Positions 1 to 7,881 of a stretch of 28,452 bases of DNA are shown piece by piece. A program made the translations under genes and the position numbers. The DNA lies in assembly GCA_900754795.1 (NCBI GenBank), contig CAAEEA010000016.1, forward strand, positions 1-28,452, written 5' to 3'. The number at the start of each line of letters is the position of its first letter. Position 1 is the stretch's first letter. The notes under the pieces were generated by a model, which did not search any database, was not told where the DNA came from, and saw only the letters and a program-made list of their open reading frames with translations. The stretch is from Clostridia bacterium (lineage in GTDB: Bacteria; Bacillota; Clostridia; Peptostreptococcales; Anaerovoracaceae).

Positions 1-3
1 CGG

Positions 4-1158
4 TTATTCGCCGGCTTCTTTAAGTTCTTTGTATTTGTTTTCTATCTCGGCGAGCAAATCAGGGATATGAATGTGCTGAGGACAGTGGGCCTGGCAGTTG
101 CCGCACTGCAGACAGTCTTTGCCGGTATTGCCAAGCTTTTCGTAAGTGCCCGAAAGGGAACCCCAGATCCAGTGAAAACCCTTGGCCGCCGCTTCATTGT
201 ACCATTTGAATATCTCCGGTATTTTGATCTCGGCAGGACATTCATAACAATAGTTGCACGCTGTGCACGGAACTATGATGTCGGCGCGGAGCCTCTTCGC
301 GGCCCTGGATATGGCGTCAAGCTGTTCTTCGGTAAGAGCCGGACCGGAGAAAGTCTCTATGTTTTCTTTCATCTGTTTCAGATCTGACATGCCCGACAGG
401 GTGCAGAGGACGCCGTCGAGCTGCTCCGCGAATCTGAGCGCGTACGAAGCGTAAGACGTTCCCGGCATACCTGCTTTCTCAGACGCGTCATCGAGGATAG
501 ACCTGACTTCTTCGCTGGAGGGAGCCGCGAGCATACCTCCGCGTACAGGTTCCATGATTATAACCGGCTTGTTATATTTTCTGACTATGTCATACAGAGC
601 CCTGGCGTCAAGGTATTCCCAGTCAAAGTAGTTGAGCTGTATCTGGACAAATTCGATGATATGTCCGTATTTTTCAAGCACTTCTGTGAGCAGCTGAGGC
701 TGACAGTGAACAGACATGCCGACGTGGCGGGCAAGACCGGCGGCTTTTTTGCCGGCGACGAAGTTTACGAGGTCGAGCTTTTCGATGTTTGGCCAGCTTT
801 CTTCATCTACATTGTGCAGCAGATAAAAGTCAAAGTAGTCTGTCCTGCATTTTTCAAGCTGATCCGCGAATATCTTTTCCGCGTCCTCCACGGTGGCGCA
901 CAGCCATGTGGGCAGTTTGTCCGCCAGAAAATATGTGTCTCTTTGGTATTTTGAGAGGACTTTTCCGCAGAAGTTCTCAGATTCTCCTTCGTGGTATCTG
1001 TAGGCTGTATCAAAATATGTGATGCCTCCGGCCATGGCCTCGGCGACCATCTTTTCTCCTTCGGCGTAATCGATGCTTCCGTCTGACTGCAGAGGCAGAC
1101 GCATGGTGCCAAAGCCGAGGGCGGAAATTTTGAGCTCATCAAAATTATTGTATCTCAT
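4..1158 (-). CDS. Aldo/keto reductase with C-terminal 2x[4Fe-4S] ferredoxin-like domain
   Basis: Predicted cytoplasmic oxidoreductase of 384 residues. The N-terminal TIM-barrel shows the aldo/keto reductase opening (LGFGTMRLP, about residues 14-23) and a plausible catalytic tetrad of Asp50, Tyr55, Lys81 and His115. The C-terminal part carries two cysteine clusters of the CxxCxxCxxxC type, Cys298/301/304/308 and Cys349/352/355/359, each followed by Pro, as in bacterial ferredoxins. This architecture is common in anaerobes and suggests electron exchange between NAD(P)H or substrate and Fe-S clusters; the substrate cannot be read from the sequence. The open frame extends 52 codons upstream, but I chose the Met at 1158 because AAGGAGG (1168-1174, opposite strand) lies about 9 bases before it and the family start fits there. 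It is divergent from the DUF134-NifX gene. Confidence 0.9.
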   Translation of the reverse strand: MRYNNFDELKISALGFGTMRLPLQSDGSIDYAEGEKMVAEAMAGGITYFDTAYRYHEGESENFCGKVLSKYQRDTYFLADKLPTWLCATVEDAEKIFADQLEKCRTDYFDFYLLHNVDEESWPNIEKLDLVNFVAGKKAAGLARHVGMSVHCQPQLLTEVLEKYGHIIEFVQIQLNYFDWEYLDARALYDIVRKYNKPVIIMEPVRGGMLAAPSSEEVRSILDDASEKAGMPGTSYASYALRFAEQLDGVLCTLSGMSDLKQMKENIETFSGPALTEEQLDAISRAAKRLRADIIVPCTACNYCYECPAEIKIPEIFKWYNEAAAKGFHWIWGSLSGTYEKLGNTGKDCLQCGNCQAHCPQHIHIPDLLAEIENKYKELKEAGE

Positions 1159-1187
1159 AGTGCTAAACCTCCTTGTTTGGTAAATAA

Positions 1188-1216
1188 ATGATACCACAAG
1201 AAGTCGTGATAGTAAA
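1188..1216 (-). promoter_or_regulatory. Candidate sigma-A promoter for the aldo/keto reductase
   Basis: On the minus strand TTTACT (1211-1216) and TATCAT (1188-1193) are separated by 17 bases, about 30 bases before the start codon. The -35 element is imperfect. A perfect 10-base palindrome TTTCGCGAAA lies just upstream at 1247-1256. Confidence 0.45.
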
Positions 1217-1261
1217 TGTTTTGTTGAGCCGGCAGAGTCATACGGCTTTCGCGAAAAATTA

Positions 1262-1290
1262 TTGACATATGTCATAAATCGGATTACAAT
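1262..1290 (+). promoter_or_regulatory. Strong sigma-A promoter of the DUF134-NifX gene
   Basis: TTGACA (1262-1267), a 17-base spacer and TACAAT (1285-1290) match the vegetative consensus at 11 of 12 positions. The predicted transcript starts near 1297, giving a leader of about 78 bases. The -35 box is part of the first of two palindromic operator copies. Confidence 0.8.
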
Positions 1291-1319
1291 ATAGTTATAA
1301 ATGACATATGTCATAAATC
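1263..1319 (+). promoter_or_regulatory. Pair of identical palindromic operators
   Basis: The 18-base string TGACATATGTCATAAATC occurs twice, at 1263-1280 and 1302-1319, with starts 39 bases apart. Its core TGACATATGTCA is a perfect 12-base palindrome (14 bases in the second copy, 1301-1314). One copy overlaps the -35 box and the other straddles the first transcribed bases, the classic geometry of a repressor site pair. The cognate regulator is unknown. The DUF134 product itself, which has an HTH-like domain, is the obvious candidate for autoregulation. Confidence 0.7.
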
Positions 1320-1374
1320 CCTGTTTTTATAGGATCAAAACGGAGAAAATAACAAGACCGGAGGTGATTCTTCC

Positions 1375-2160
1375 ATGGCAAGACCGAGAAAATGCCGCAG
1401 AGTATGCAAAATGCCGGAGCACACGGAATTTATGCCGCGGCGCTTCTCAAAAGAAAACAAAGCCCCTGTCATAATGTCAGTAGATGAATATGAAACCATA
1501 CGGCTCATTGACAGAGAGGGATTTTCTCAGGAGGAATGCAGCCGGTATATGGATGTTGCGAGGACTACGGTGCAGCAGATATATAACAGCGCCCGGGAAA
1601 AGATCGCAAAGGCCATTGTGGACGGAAGAGGTCTTTTGATAGAAGGCGGGGATTATACTCTGTGCGAAGGGGGCGAACAGACGTGTATGCGATGTATATG
1701 CCGCCAGAACAGGGGAAAAACAGAAAAACTTTTACGCGGAGGTAGCAGGATGAAAATAGCTGTAACTTATGAAAACGGACAGATATTCCAGCATTTCGGA
1801 CATACGGAGCAGTTCAGGCTGTATGACGTGGAGGACGGCAGAGTGGTTTCTTCTGAGATCACAGATACTGCCGGAAGCGGCCACGGAGCTCTTGCCGGCT
1901 TTCTCAGAGAAAAAGGAGTGGATGTGCTCATCTGCGGAGGAATAGGCGCCGGCGCTCAGAACGCTCTTGCCGAAGCCGGCATAAAGCTTTACGGGGGTGT
2001 GAGCGGGAATGCTGACGCGGCGGTAGAGGCGCTGATAAGCGGCGAGCTTGCATATGATCCTGAAGTGATGTGCGATCATCACGGCCACGGTGAAGGTCAT
2101 GACTGCGGGGAACACGCCGGTCACGGCGGACACAGCTGCGGGGGACACTGCGGACATTGA
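1375..2160 (+). CDS. DUF134 (HTH-like) - NifX/NifB-type fusion protein with metal-binding tail
   Basis: 261 residues in three parts. Residues 1-110 match DUF134 (start MARPRKCRRVCKMPEHTEF; an HTH-like segment around 40-80, VDEYETIRLIDREGFSQEE). They contain Cys7, Cys11, Cys104, Cys107 and Cys109. Residues 126-230 are a dinitrogenase Fe-Mo cofactor domain of the NifX/MTH1175 type (KIAVTYENGQIFQHFGHTEQ and CGGIGAGAQNALAEAGIKLY). The last 30 residues are a tail with 9 His and 4 Cys, a likely metal-binding appendage. No nif genes are nearby, so a role in Fe-S or metal handling or redox sensing is more likely than nitrogen fixation; this is inference. The start has a strong site GGAGGTGAT at 1360-1368. 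A second good ribosome site precedes Met126. An intrinsic terminator follows. Confidence 0.88.
   Translation: MARPRKCRRVCKMPEHTEFMPRRFSKENKAPVIMSVDEYETIRLIDREGFSQEECSRYMDVARTTVQQIYNSAREKIAKAIVDGRGLLIEGGDYTLCEGGEQTCMRCICRQNRGKTEKLLRGGSRMKIAVTYENGQIFQHFGHTEQFRLYDVEDGRVVSSEITDTAGSGHGALAGFLREKGVDVLICGGIGAGAQNALAEAGIKLYGGVSGNADAAVEALISGELAYDPEVMCDHHGHGEGHDCGEHAGHGGHSCGGHCGH
1738..1752 (+). promoter_or_regulatory. Internal ribosome binding site and start before the NifX-like domain
   Basis: GGAGGT (1738-1743) lies 6 bases before an in-frame ATG at 1750, exactly where the NifX-like domain begins (Met126). Related domains are encoded as stand-alone proteins in many anaerobes, so a second, shorter product (1750-2160, 136 residues) is plausible. 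Confidence 0.5.
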
Positions 2161-2179
2161 ACGCGAGACTGAAAGAGAA

Positions 2180-2220
2180 GGCAAAGAAGTGTATTTTACA
2201 CCTCTTTGCCTTTTGTTTTT
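2180..2220 (+). terminator. Intrinsic terminator after the DUF134-NifX gene
   Basis: A 14-base-pair stem with one mismatch (GGCAAAGAAGTGTA with TACACCTCTTTGCC, 2180-2210) and a 3-base loop is followed by TTTTGTTTTT. Confidence 0.85.
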
Positions 2221-2279
2221 TGCTCTGATGTGGTAAAATCATAAAAAGGAATTGAGATTATAAAAAGAAAGGCGGTACT

Positions 2280-4076
2280 ATGAATTTAGATTTTTTACTT
2301 AATTTTGAACTGAACGAGATATTTACGGCCGCCGTAAGGTGGGTGTTTGTCCTCCTGGGCATATACATACTCGTCAGGTCGATAAGGTCTCTTTTAAGAA
2401 CCAAAAATCCGGCGGAAGTGTGGGCATACATGCATCTGCGGACTTTTACAACTGACGGGGACGGAAATCCGGCAGATGTCGAGGAGATCAGCGTGCCGGT
2501 CACTCACTGGGAGAATGTAATAGGCAGAGCCGGGAGCTGCGATATTTCCATTGACGATCCGACTCTTTCCCGAAACCACGGCATACTGATGCGGGACGAA
2601 AACGGAGACTGGTCTTACAGCGATCTGGGATCTAAAAACGGTACGTATCTTAACGGTGAAGAAATTGACGGGGGACGTGGGGCAGGACGCTCTAAAAAAA
2701 GCAGGGAAAATATCCGTCTGGGTAAATCGGCCGCCGTGCAGTACGGCGACGTGCTCAGAGCAGGAATGACGGAAATGGTTCTCATGCCGATCAGCGTTGA
2801 AGAAAAAAACAACAACATCGCCATGAGAAGGTCGGACACAAGACTAATGTCCGCGGGACCGTCGCTGGCCGCCCTGACTCTGTTTCAGCTGCTTACGGCT
2901 TTTCAGCTTGGGATAGCCATGGGCAGCGAGTATCTGTCAGTCATATACATAGCGGTTTTCGGGCTGATGATTCTCATGTGGGTTTATGTAGGTGTCATGA
3001 AGAGCATGGGCAATACTTCCTTTGAGATGGAGACCATAGCGTTTTTCCTTTCAACTCTGAGCCTGGCTGTCGTGGGTTCTTCTGCTCCCGAAAGTATGCT
3101 TAAACAGTTTATAGCGGTTTTGCTGGGTGTTGTGGTATTTGTGGCAATATGTCTCATACTGAGAGACCTGGAAAGAACCAAATCCCTCAGGTGGGCGCTT
3201 CTTATCGGGGCGGCGCTGCTTCTGGTCGCCAATCTTGCCATAGGAACGTTCAGCTACGGAGCGAAGAACTGGATCGAGATAGGAGGATTTTCTTTCCAGC
3301 CTTCCGAACTGGTTAAAGTCGTGTTTGTATGGACGGGGGCGGCTACACTTGATGAGCTATATCAGAAGAAAAATCTGACGGTTTTCATGCTGTTTTCCGT
3401 ATATTGTTTCGGATGCCTGGGGCTCATGGGAGACTTCGGTACAGCAATCATATTTTTTGTGACGTTTCTCATCATTTCATTCCTGCGAAGCGGAGACTTT
3501 TCCAAACTCGCCCTTATGGTAGGAGCCGCCGCCGCGGGAGGTTTCATGATACTCAGATTCAGACCGTATATTGCCGACAGGTTTGCTTCATGGGGTCATG
3601 TGTGGGAAACGGCGATGGTAGACGGCGCCGGATTTCAGCAGACAAGAACCATGAGCGCCGCCGCCAGCGGAGGTCTGGTCGGAGTGGGAGCCGGCGAAGG
3701 CTGGCTCGAAGGCGTGCCGGCTGCTGATACAGACATGGTCTTTGGTATGCTTATAGAAGAATGGGGACTTATAATAGCGGTGCTCGCGGTGCTTTCCATA
3801 GTGACTCTTTCAGTCTACGCTTACCGGTCCATATTCGCCGGGAGGTCGACTTTTTATACCATAGCGGCCTGCGGGGCTATGTCCATGTTTATCTTTCAGA
3901 CATGCCTCAATGTATTCGGATGTGTGGATATTCTCCCGTTTACGGGAGTGACTTTCCCGTTTGTATCTAACGGAGGCACCAGTATGGTCGTGTCCTGGGC
4001 GCTGCTGTCTTTCCTCGAGGCGGCGGATACCAGGGAACAGGCCAGCATAGCGGTAAAGGCAGGTGGCAGAATATGA
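2280..4076 (+). CDS. FHA domain - SEDS (FtsW/RodA/SpoVE) peptidoglycan glycosyltransferase fusion
   Basis: 598-residue membrane protein. An N-terminal helix (about 15-33) is followed by a cytoplasmic FHA domain at about 72-165. This keeps the phosphothreonine-binding signature: Gly82-Arg83, Ser97-x-x-His100, SKNGT at 118-122 and Asn125. The rest (about 180-590) is a polytopic SEDS domain with the family strings GAKNWIEIGGFSFQPSE and ASGGLVGVGAGEGW, and TDMVF at the position of the conserved TD-F motif that holds the essential Asp. SEDS proteins polymerise lipid II and work with a class B PBP, which is the next gene (4-base ATGA overlap). SEDS proteins usually have about 370-430 residues, so the FHA is an added module. 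The domain implies recruitment by a Thr-phosphorylated partner (PknB-type kinase), but no kinase gene is in the window. Confidence 0.92.
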   Translation: MNLDFLLNFELNEIFTAAVRWVFVLLGIYILVRSIRSLLRTKNPAEVWAYMHLRTFTTDGDGNPADVEEISVPVTHWENVIGRAGSCDISIDDPTLSRNHGILMRDENGDWSYSDLGSKNGTYLNGEEIDGGRGAGRSKKSRENIRLGKSAAVQYGDVLRAGMTEMVLMPISVEEKNNNIAMRRSDTRLMSAGPSLAALTLFQLLTAFQLGIAMGSEYLSVIYIAVFGLMILMWVYVGVMKSMGNTSFEMETIAFFLSTLSLAVVGSSAPESMLKQFIAVLLGVVVFVAICLILRDLERTKSLRWALLIGAALLLVANLAIGTFSYGAKNWIEIGGFSFQPSELVKVVFVWTGAATLDELYQKKNLTVFMLFSVYCFGCLGLMGDFGTAIIFFVTFLIISFLRSGDFSKLALMVGAAAAGGFMILRFRPYIADRFASWGHVWETAMVDGAGFQQTRTMSAAASGGLVGVGAGEGWLEGVPAADTDMVFGMLIEEWGLIIAVLAVLSIVTLSVYAYRSIFAGRSTFYTIAACGAMSMFIFQTCLNVFGCVDILPFTGVTFPFVSNGGTSMVVSWALLSFLEAADTREQASIAVKAGGRI

Positions 4077-5380
4077 AAAAGATGGAAGGACGGGCAATAC
4101 TCTGCCTTATCCTGGCGGCGGCGCTTATAGCCGGACTGGTGTTTTTTATAGTCAGGCTTGTGAATAACGGAGACAGCTGGGCTTCGTTTTACGCCAATCA
4201 GCATGTATATAAAAACGGAGTACTCGCTGTGGGGTCTGTATATGACCGCAACGGAGAGCCTCTTCTCGAAAACGACGGCGACGGACCTCATTACAACGCC
4301 GACAGGAGTATAAGGCGAGGAACGGCTCATGTGGTGGGAGATGAAAATCTCAACGTCTCAACAGCCGTCAATTATGCTTTCCGCAGCCAGATAATAGGAT
4401 ATAATTTCATTACGGGAACTAACGGATTTTTGTTTGCTGACAACAGGCAGATAAACCTGACCATAGACGCTGACGTGTCGGCGGCGGCCTTTGAGGCTCT
4501 TGGCGGCAGGAACGGATTTGTCGGAGTATACAACTGGCGCACCGGCGACATCATATGTATGGTCAGCAGCCCGGGCTTTGATCCGGCTTACCCTCAGAAC
4601 GCCGCTGAAGCAGAGACCGGAACATATATGAACAAAGTTCTGTCAGGCGCGGCGACTCCCGGATCTACTTTTAAACTTGTGACGGTCAAAGCGGCCCTGG
4701 AGAATATACCGGACATCGAAAACTGGTCATTTACCTGTTCGGGAACCTACATGGTTGACGGTGAAAAGGTGACGTGTCAGAGCGCTCACGGCCGTATGGA
4801 TATCAACGGCGCCCTCGCGAACTCGTGCAACTGCGCTTTTGCTTCCCTGACGCTGCAGATCGGCGGCGACATTATGGAACAGACGGTTGAGGAACTGGGG
4901 CTGACCCGGTCTTATGATATAAACGGGATCAAGTCGGCGTCAGGATCGTTTAATTTTGATACATACAATATCAATCTCGCCTGGGCCGGAATAGGTCAGT
5001 TTGAAGACCAGCTCAATCCTCTTTCAATGATGGTATACATGGGAGCGATCGCCGGCGGAGGGCAGGCTGCCTCGCCGCGCATCATACTGGACACCGATAT
5101 GGGTCAGGCAGACCTTCTCAGCGCAGATACCGCCAGACGTATACAGGAGATGATGAGGAACAATGTCATCTCAAACTACGGCGACAGCAATTATCCCGGG
5201 CTTGAACTTCACGCCAAGTCAGGAACGGCCGAGGGAGCGAAAGGAGAGCGTCCCGACGCCTGGTTCTGCGGATACTCGGGAGATTACGCCTTTATTGTTT
5301 CTGTGGAAAACGGCGGTTACGGCTCTCAGGTCGCAGGACCGATAGCGAATAAAGTATTGCAGGCGATAGACGGCGAATAA
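4073..5380 (+). CDS. Class B penicillin-binding protein (PbpA-like transpeptidase)
   Basis: 435 residues, one N-terminal membrane anchor (about 8-30), and an extracytoplasmic DD-transpeptidase domain. The three active-site motifs are present: STFK (198-201, nucleophile Ser198), SCN (251-253) and KSGT (382-385). The region before the catalytic domain is short, resembling the PbpA branch rather than the longer PBP2 or FtsI forms. It overlaps the upstream SEDS gene by four bases, so the two are probably made in equal amounts and form a polymerase-crosslinker pair. In Actinobacteria rodA-pbpA sits with fha, pstP and pknA/B genes; here the FHA part is fused to the SEDS partner instead. Whether the pair serves elongation, division or spore cortex cannot be told from sequence. 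Confidence 0.93.
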   Translation: MKKMEGRAILCLILAAALIAGLVFFIVRLVNNGDSWASFYANQHVYKNGVLAVGSVYDRNGEPLLENDGDGPHYNADRSIRRGTAHVVGDENLNVSTAVNYAFRSQIIGYNFITGTNGFLFADNRQINLTIDADVSAAAFEALGGRNGFVGVYNWRTGDIICMVSSPGFDPAYPQNAAEAETGTYMNKVLSGAATPGSTFKLVTVKAALENIPDIENWSFTCSGTYMVDGEKVTCQSAHGRMDINGALANSCNCAFASLTLQIGGDIMEQTVEELGLTRSYDINGIKSASGSFNFDTYNINLAWAGIGQFEDQLNPLSMMVYMGAIAGGGQAASPRIILDTDMGQADLLSADTARRIQEMMRNNVISNYGDSNYPGLELHAKSGTAEGAKGERPDAWFCGYSGDYAFIVSVENGGYGSQVAGPIANKVLQAIDGE

Positions 5381-5396
5381 GCGAACTTTAAGTTCT

Positions 5397-5422
5397 TTGA
5401 CATATTAAGAATTTTTTAAGAA
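5397..5422 (+). promoter_or_regulatory. Candidate OmpR-type operator upstream of the two-component genes
   Basis: TTGACA (5397-5402) is followed by two direct copies of TTAAGAA at 5405-5411 and 5416-5422, spaced 11 bases (one helical turn). This is the spacing used by tandem OmpR/PhoB-family dimers and resembles a PhoP box. A matching -10 for the TTGACA was not found, so the promoter itself is uncertain. Confidence 0.35.
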
Positions 5423-5428
5423 ACAGAT

Positions 5429-5460
5429 GGGCTCCTTTGTAAAAAAGAGCCCTTAATATA
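5429..5460 (+). terminator. Weak hairpin terminator or attenuator after the PBP gene
   Basis: GGGCTC (5429-5434) pairs with GAGCCC (5447-5452) over a 12-base A-rich loop. The tail TTAATATA is poor in T, so it would terminate weakly and could allow read-through into the regulator genes. Confidence 0.35.
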
Positions 5461-5491
5461 TGCTCATAAGGCGAAAGGAGAGCGTAAAAAG

Positions 5492-6202
5492 ATGGAAACC
5501 GAAAAATTCAACATCATGGTATGCGACGATGACAGGGAGATAGCAGGGGCCGTCGAGATATATCTGCGTAACGAAGGCTACAATGTGTTTAAGGCCTTTG
5601 ACGGACAACAGGCTCTTGAGATCGCCCGCAGGCAGCCCCTTCATCTGATAATCATGGACGTGATGATGCCGAAGATGGACGGGATTCAGGCCACCATGAA
5701 AATACGCGAAGAAAAAAACATTCCCATCATCATGCTCTCCGCCAAGTCGGAGGATTATGACAAGATCACGGGGCTAAACGTGGGAGCCGACGACTATGTG
5801 ACTAAGCCTTTTAACCCGCTGGAGCTGATTGCCAGAGTCAGATCGCAGCTCAGACGATATGTGAATCTGGGCAGTCTGGCGGGGCGTCCGAACAAGACTG
5901 GAGTATACAGGTCAGGGGGACTGGTCGTTGACGACAACGAAAAGAGGGTGACGCTGGATGGAGAACAGGTTATAGTTACTCCTATTGAGTTCGGAATACT
6001 GAAACTGCTCACAGAAAACGCGGGCCGTGTTTTCAGCATAGACCAGATTTATGAGTCTGTCTGGAACGAGCCGGCTTACAGCCCGGAAAATACTGTAGCG
6101 GTACATATAAGGAGGATAAGGGAGAAGATCGAGATAGACCCTAAAAATCCTCAATATCTGAAGGTGGTGTGGGGTATTGGATATAAAATTGAAAAATTCT
6201 AA
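5492..6202 (+). CDS. OmpR-family response regulator
   Basis: 236 residues: an N-terminal receiver domain with acidic pocket Asp12/Asp13, phospho-acceptor Asp56 (LIIMDVMMPKMDG), Ser83 and Lys105, then a C-terminal winged helix (about 130-232; the segment YESVWNEPAYSPENTVAVHI is typical of the recognition region). Sequence flavour is VanR-like. A ribosome site GAAAGGAG precedes the ATG. Its gene overlaps the kinase gene by 26 bases, so they form one two-component system. Its place directly after the SEDS-PBP pair suggests an envelope-stress role, but the target is not shown by the sequence; direct repeats just upstream could be its own operator. Confidence 0.93.
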   Translation: METEKFNIMVCDDDREIAGAVEIYLRNEGYNVFKAFDGQQALEIARRQPLHLIIMDVMMPKMDGIQATMKIREEKNIPIIMLSAKSEDYDKITGLNVGADDYVTKPFNPLELIARVRSQLRRYVNLGSLAGRPNKTGVYRSGGLVVDDNEKRVTLDGEQVIVTPIEFGILKLLTENAGRVFSIDQIYESVWNEPAYSPENTVAVHIRRIREKIEIDPKNPQYLKVVWGIGYKIEKF

Positions 6203-7829
6203 GACAAAAGGCATACTTTACGTTTTCTTCACCGCTGTGGAGACCATCGCGGTTTCGGCGCTCGCTGTCTTCGCCAGCATTTACGTGGCGCTGGGGAATA
6301 TGTACTGGGCGAAAGAGATAGAGCCCGAACCGGATTACTGGGCCTACTCGGGAACGGTTACGGATCAGAGCCGCTTCGATTATCTGCAGAGCATCTCCGG
6401 AATTCTTTCCATAGCTCTTCTGGTGATTGCCGCAGGCCTTTTAATAGCGCTTGTTCTGCTTACCGGACGGGGCCGGACAGATGATGAGGGGAATATTCCT
6501 GTCAACTGGTTTGACAGGATCTGGAGCGAGGCGCAGATCATACTGGGCTGTCTGACCGGCACATGGTTTGCCAGCATTATAGCGGTAATGCACGATATAT
6601 GGATGAGCGGAGCTTATTTGAAAGTGTGGGAGAGCACTACTCCGGAAGAAATGCTTTTTTATTCAAGAGGCGTTGTTCCGGAGACTGTGGAAATCCTCTA
6701 CTGTTCCCTCGGGCTGATGATCAGCGCGTTTATCACCATGCAGTGTCTGCTGTCCCTGATCAAAAAGATCAAGGCGCGTCAGTTCTGGGAAAGATCCGTT
6801 CTGGGAGGAGCCTTCCTGGCGATATACAGAAGTTTTAAAAGCAGTGACAAACTGCTGTTTAAGGTAATGGCCGTTCTCCTGATCGGAGCGCTGCTTTCGG
6901 CCACATGGATAGGGCTGGCGCCTGTGATAGTGTGTATGCTCATATTTGTGCCAAAGTCGGTCAGAAAATACGCGGAGATTAAAAAAGGCGTAGAGGAAGT
7001 CAGGAGCGGCAATCTTACATACAAGATACCTGTGGAAAAAGACGCCAAAGGGGTCATGGGAGAGCTTGACAGGCTGGCCGAAGGGATCAACGATATTTCT
7101 CAGGCGTCAAATATAGCCGTGCAGAATGAGCTTAAAAATCAGAGGATGAAAACAGACCTGATTTCCAATGTATCTCACGATCTGAAAACGCCTCTGACGT
7201 CTATGATATCATATATAGATCTTCTGAAACAGGAAGGTCTGGACAGCCCTGACGCGCCTGAATACCTGGATATAATCGACAAGAAGACACAGAGGCTGAA
7301 AGTCCTTACCGAGAATCTGTTCGATGCGGCCAAAGCGTCGTCGGGAGCCATACCGGTCAATATGGAGGCAATAGACCTGTCTTCACTCATGACTCAGACT
7401 CTTGCCGAACTGGGAGAAAAGCTGGACGCGAAGGGACTTGATATAAAAATCCGCTGTGACTGCGATGATACGCGTATAATGGCAGACGGCCAGCTCATGT
7501 GGCGAGTGCTGGAAAACCTGTTCGGCAATATCGCGAAGTACGCAATGCCTCAGAGCCGGGTATATGTGGATATGCGGCAGGTCAGCCCGGGAGGATCATC
7601 AGGAGACATGATACTTACGGAGATAAAGAACATATCTCATGATCAGCTCAATATATCCGCGGAGGAGCTTATGGAACGATTCAAGCGAGGCGACGAGTCA
7701 AGGCACACCGAGGGCAGCGGTCTTGGACTTGCGATCGCGAAAGATCTGGTGAAGCTCATGGACGGAGTGTTTGAGATATCCATTGACGGGGATCTGTTCA
7801 AAGCGGGAATCATGATGAAAAAAGCATGA
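6177..7829 (+). CDS. Membrane sensor histidine kinase
   Basis: 550 residues if started at the TTG at 6177; another in-frame TTG lies at 6189 and no good ATG exists. About six hydrophobic segments (near 14-40, 74-96, 118-140, 172-195, 228-245 and 245-258) are followed by a HAMP-like linker, an H-box with phospho-acceptor His334 (SNVSHDLKTPLTSM), an N-box (VLENLFGNIAKYA, Asn451) and a G-box GSGLGLAIAK (513-522). The D-x-G-x-G ATP motif is replaced by IKNIS, as in a common Firmicute subgroup whose C-terminal ERFKRGDESR string it shares. Large loops between membrane segments are small, so it may sense in the membrane or through a partner. It ends next to a two-way terminator. Confidence 0.92.
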   Translation: MDIKLKNSKTKGILYVFFTAVETIAVSALAVFASIYVALGNMYWAKEIEPEPDYWAYSGTVTDQSRFDYLQSISGILSIALLVIAAGLLIALVLLTGRGRTDDEGNIPVNWFDRIWSEAQIILGCLTGTWFASIIAVMHDIWMSGAYLKVWESTTPEEMLFYSRGVVPETVEILYCSLGLMISAFITMQCLLSLIKKIKARQFWERSVLGGAFLAIYRSFKSSDKLLFKVMAVLLIGALLSATWIGLAPVIVCMLIFVPKSVRKYAEIKKGVEEVRSGNLTYKIPVEKDAKGVMGELDRLAEGINDISQASNIAVQNELKNQRMKTDLISNVSHDLKTPLTSMISYIDLLKQEGLDSPDAPEYLDIIDKKTQRLKVLTENLFDAAKASSGAIPVNMEAIDLSSLMTQTLAELGEKLDAKGLDIKIRCDCDDTRIMADGQLMWRVLENLFGNIAKYAMPQSRVYVDMRQVSPGGSSGDMILTEIKNISHDQLNISAEELMERFKRGDESRHTEGSGLGLAIAKDLVKLMDGVFEISIDGDLFKAGIMMKKA

Positions 7830-7830
7830 T

Positions 7831-7864
7831 AAAAGGCCGGGAGAGAAAATCTCCCGGCCTTTTC
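7831..7864. terminator. Bidirectional terminator between kinase gene and nadE
   Basis: Perfect 14-base-pair stem AAAAGGCCGGGAGA with TCTCCCGGCCTTTT over an AAAA loop. The A and T ends make it work on both strands, serving the converging genes. Confidence 0.88.
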
Positions 7865-7881
7865 CGGTTCAAAAAGTGATC

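Noticed and set aside
1159..1314. Upstream extension of the aldo/keto reductase frame (52 more residues)
   Set aside because: No ribosome site, the extension runs through the promoter and operator palindromes, and the family start coincides with the Met at 1158 behind AAGGAGG.
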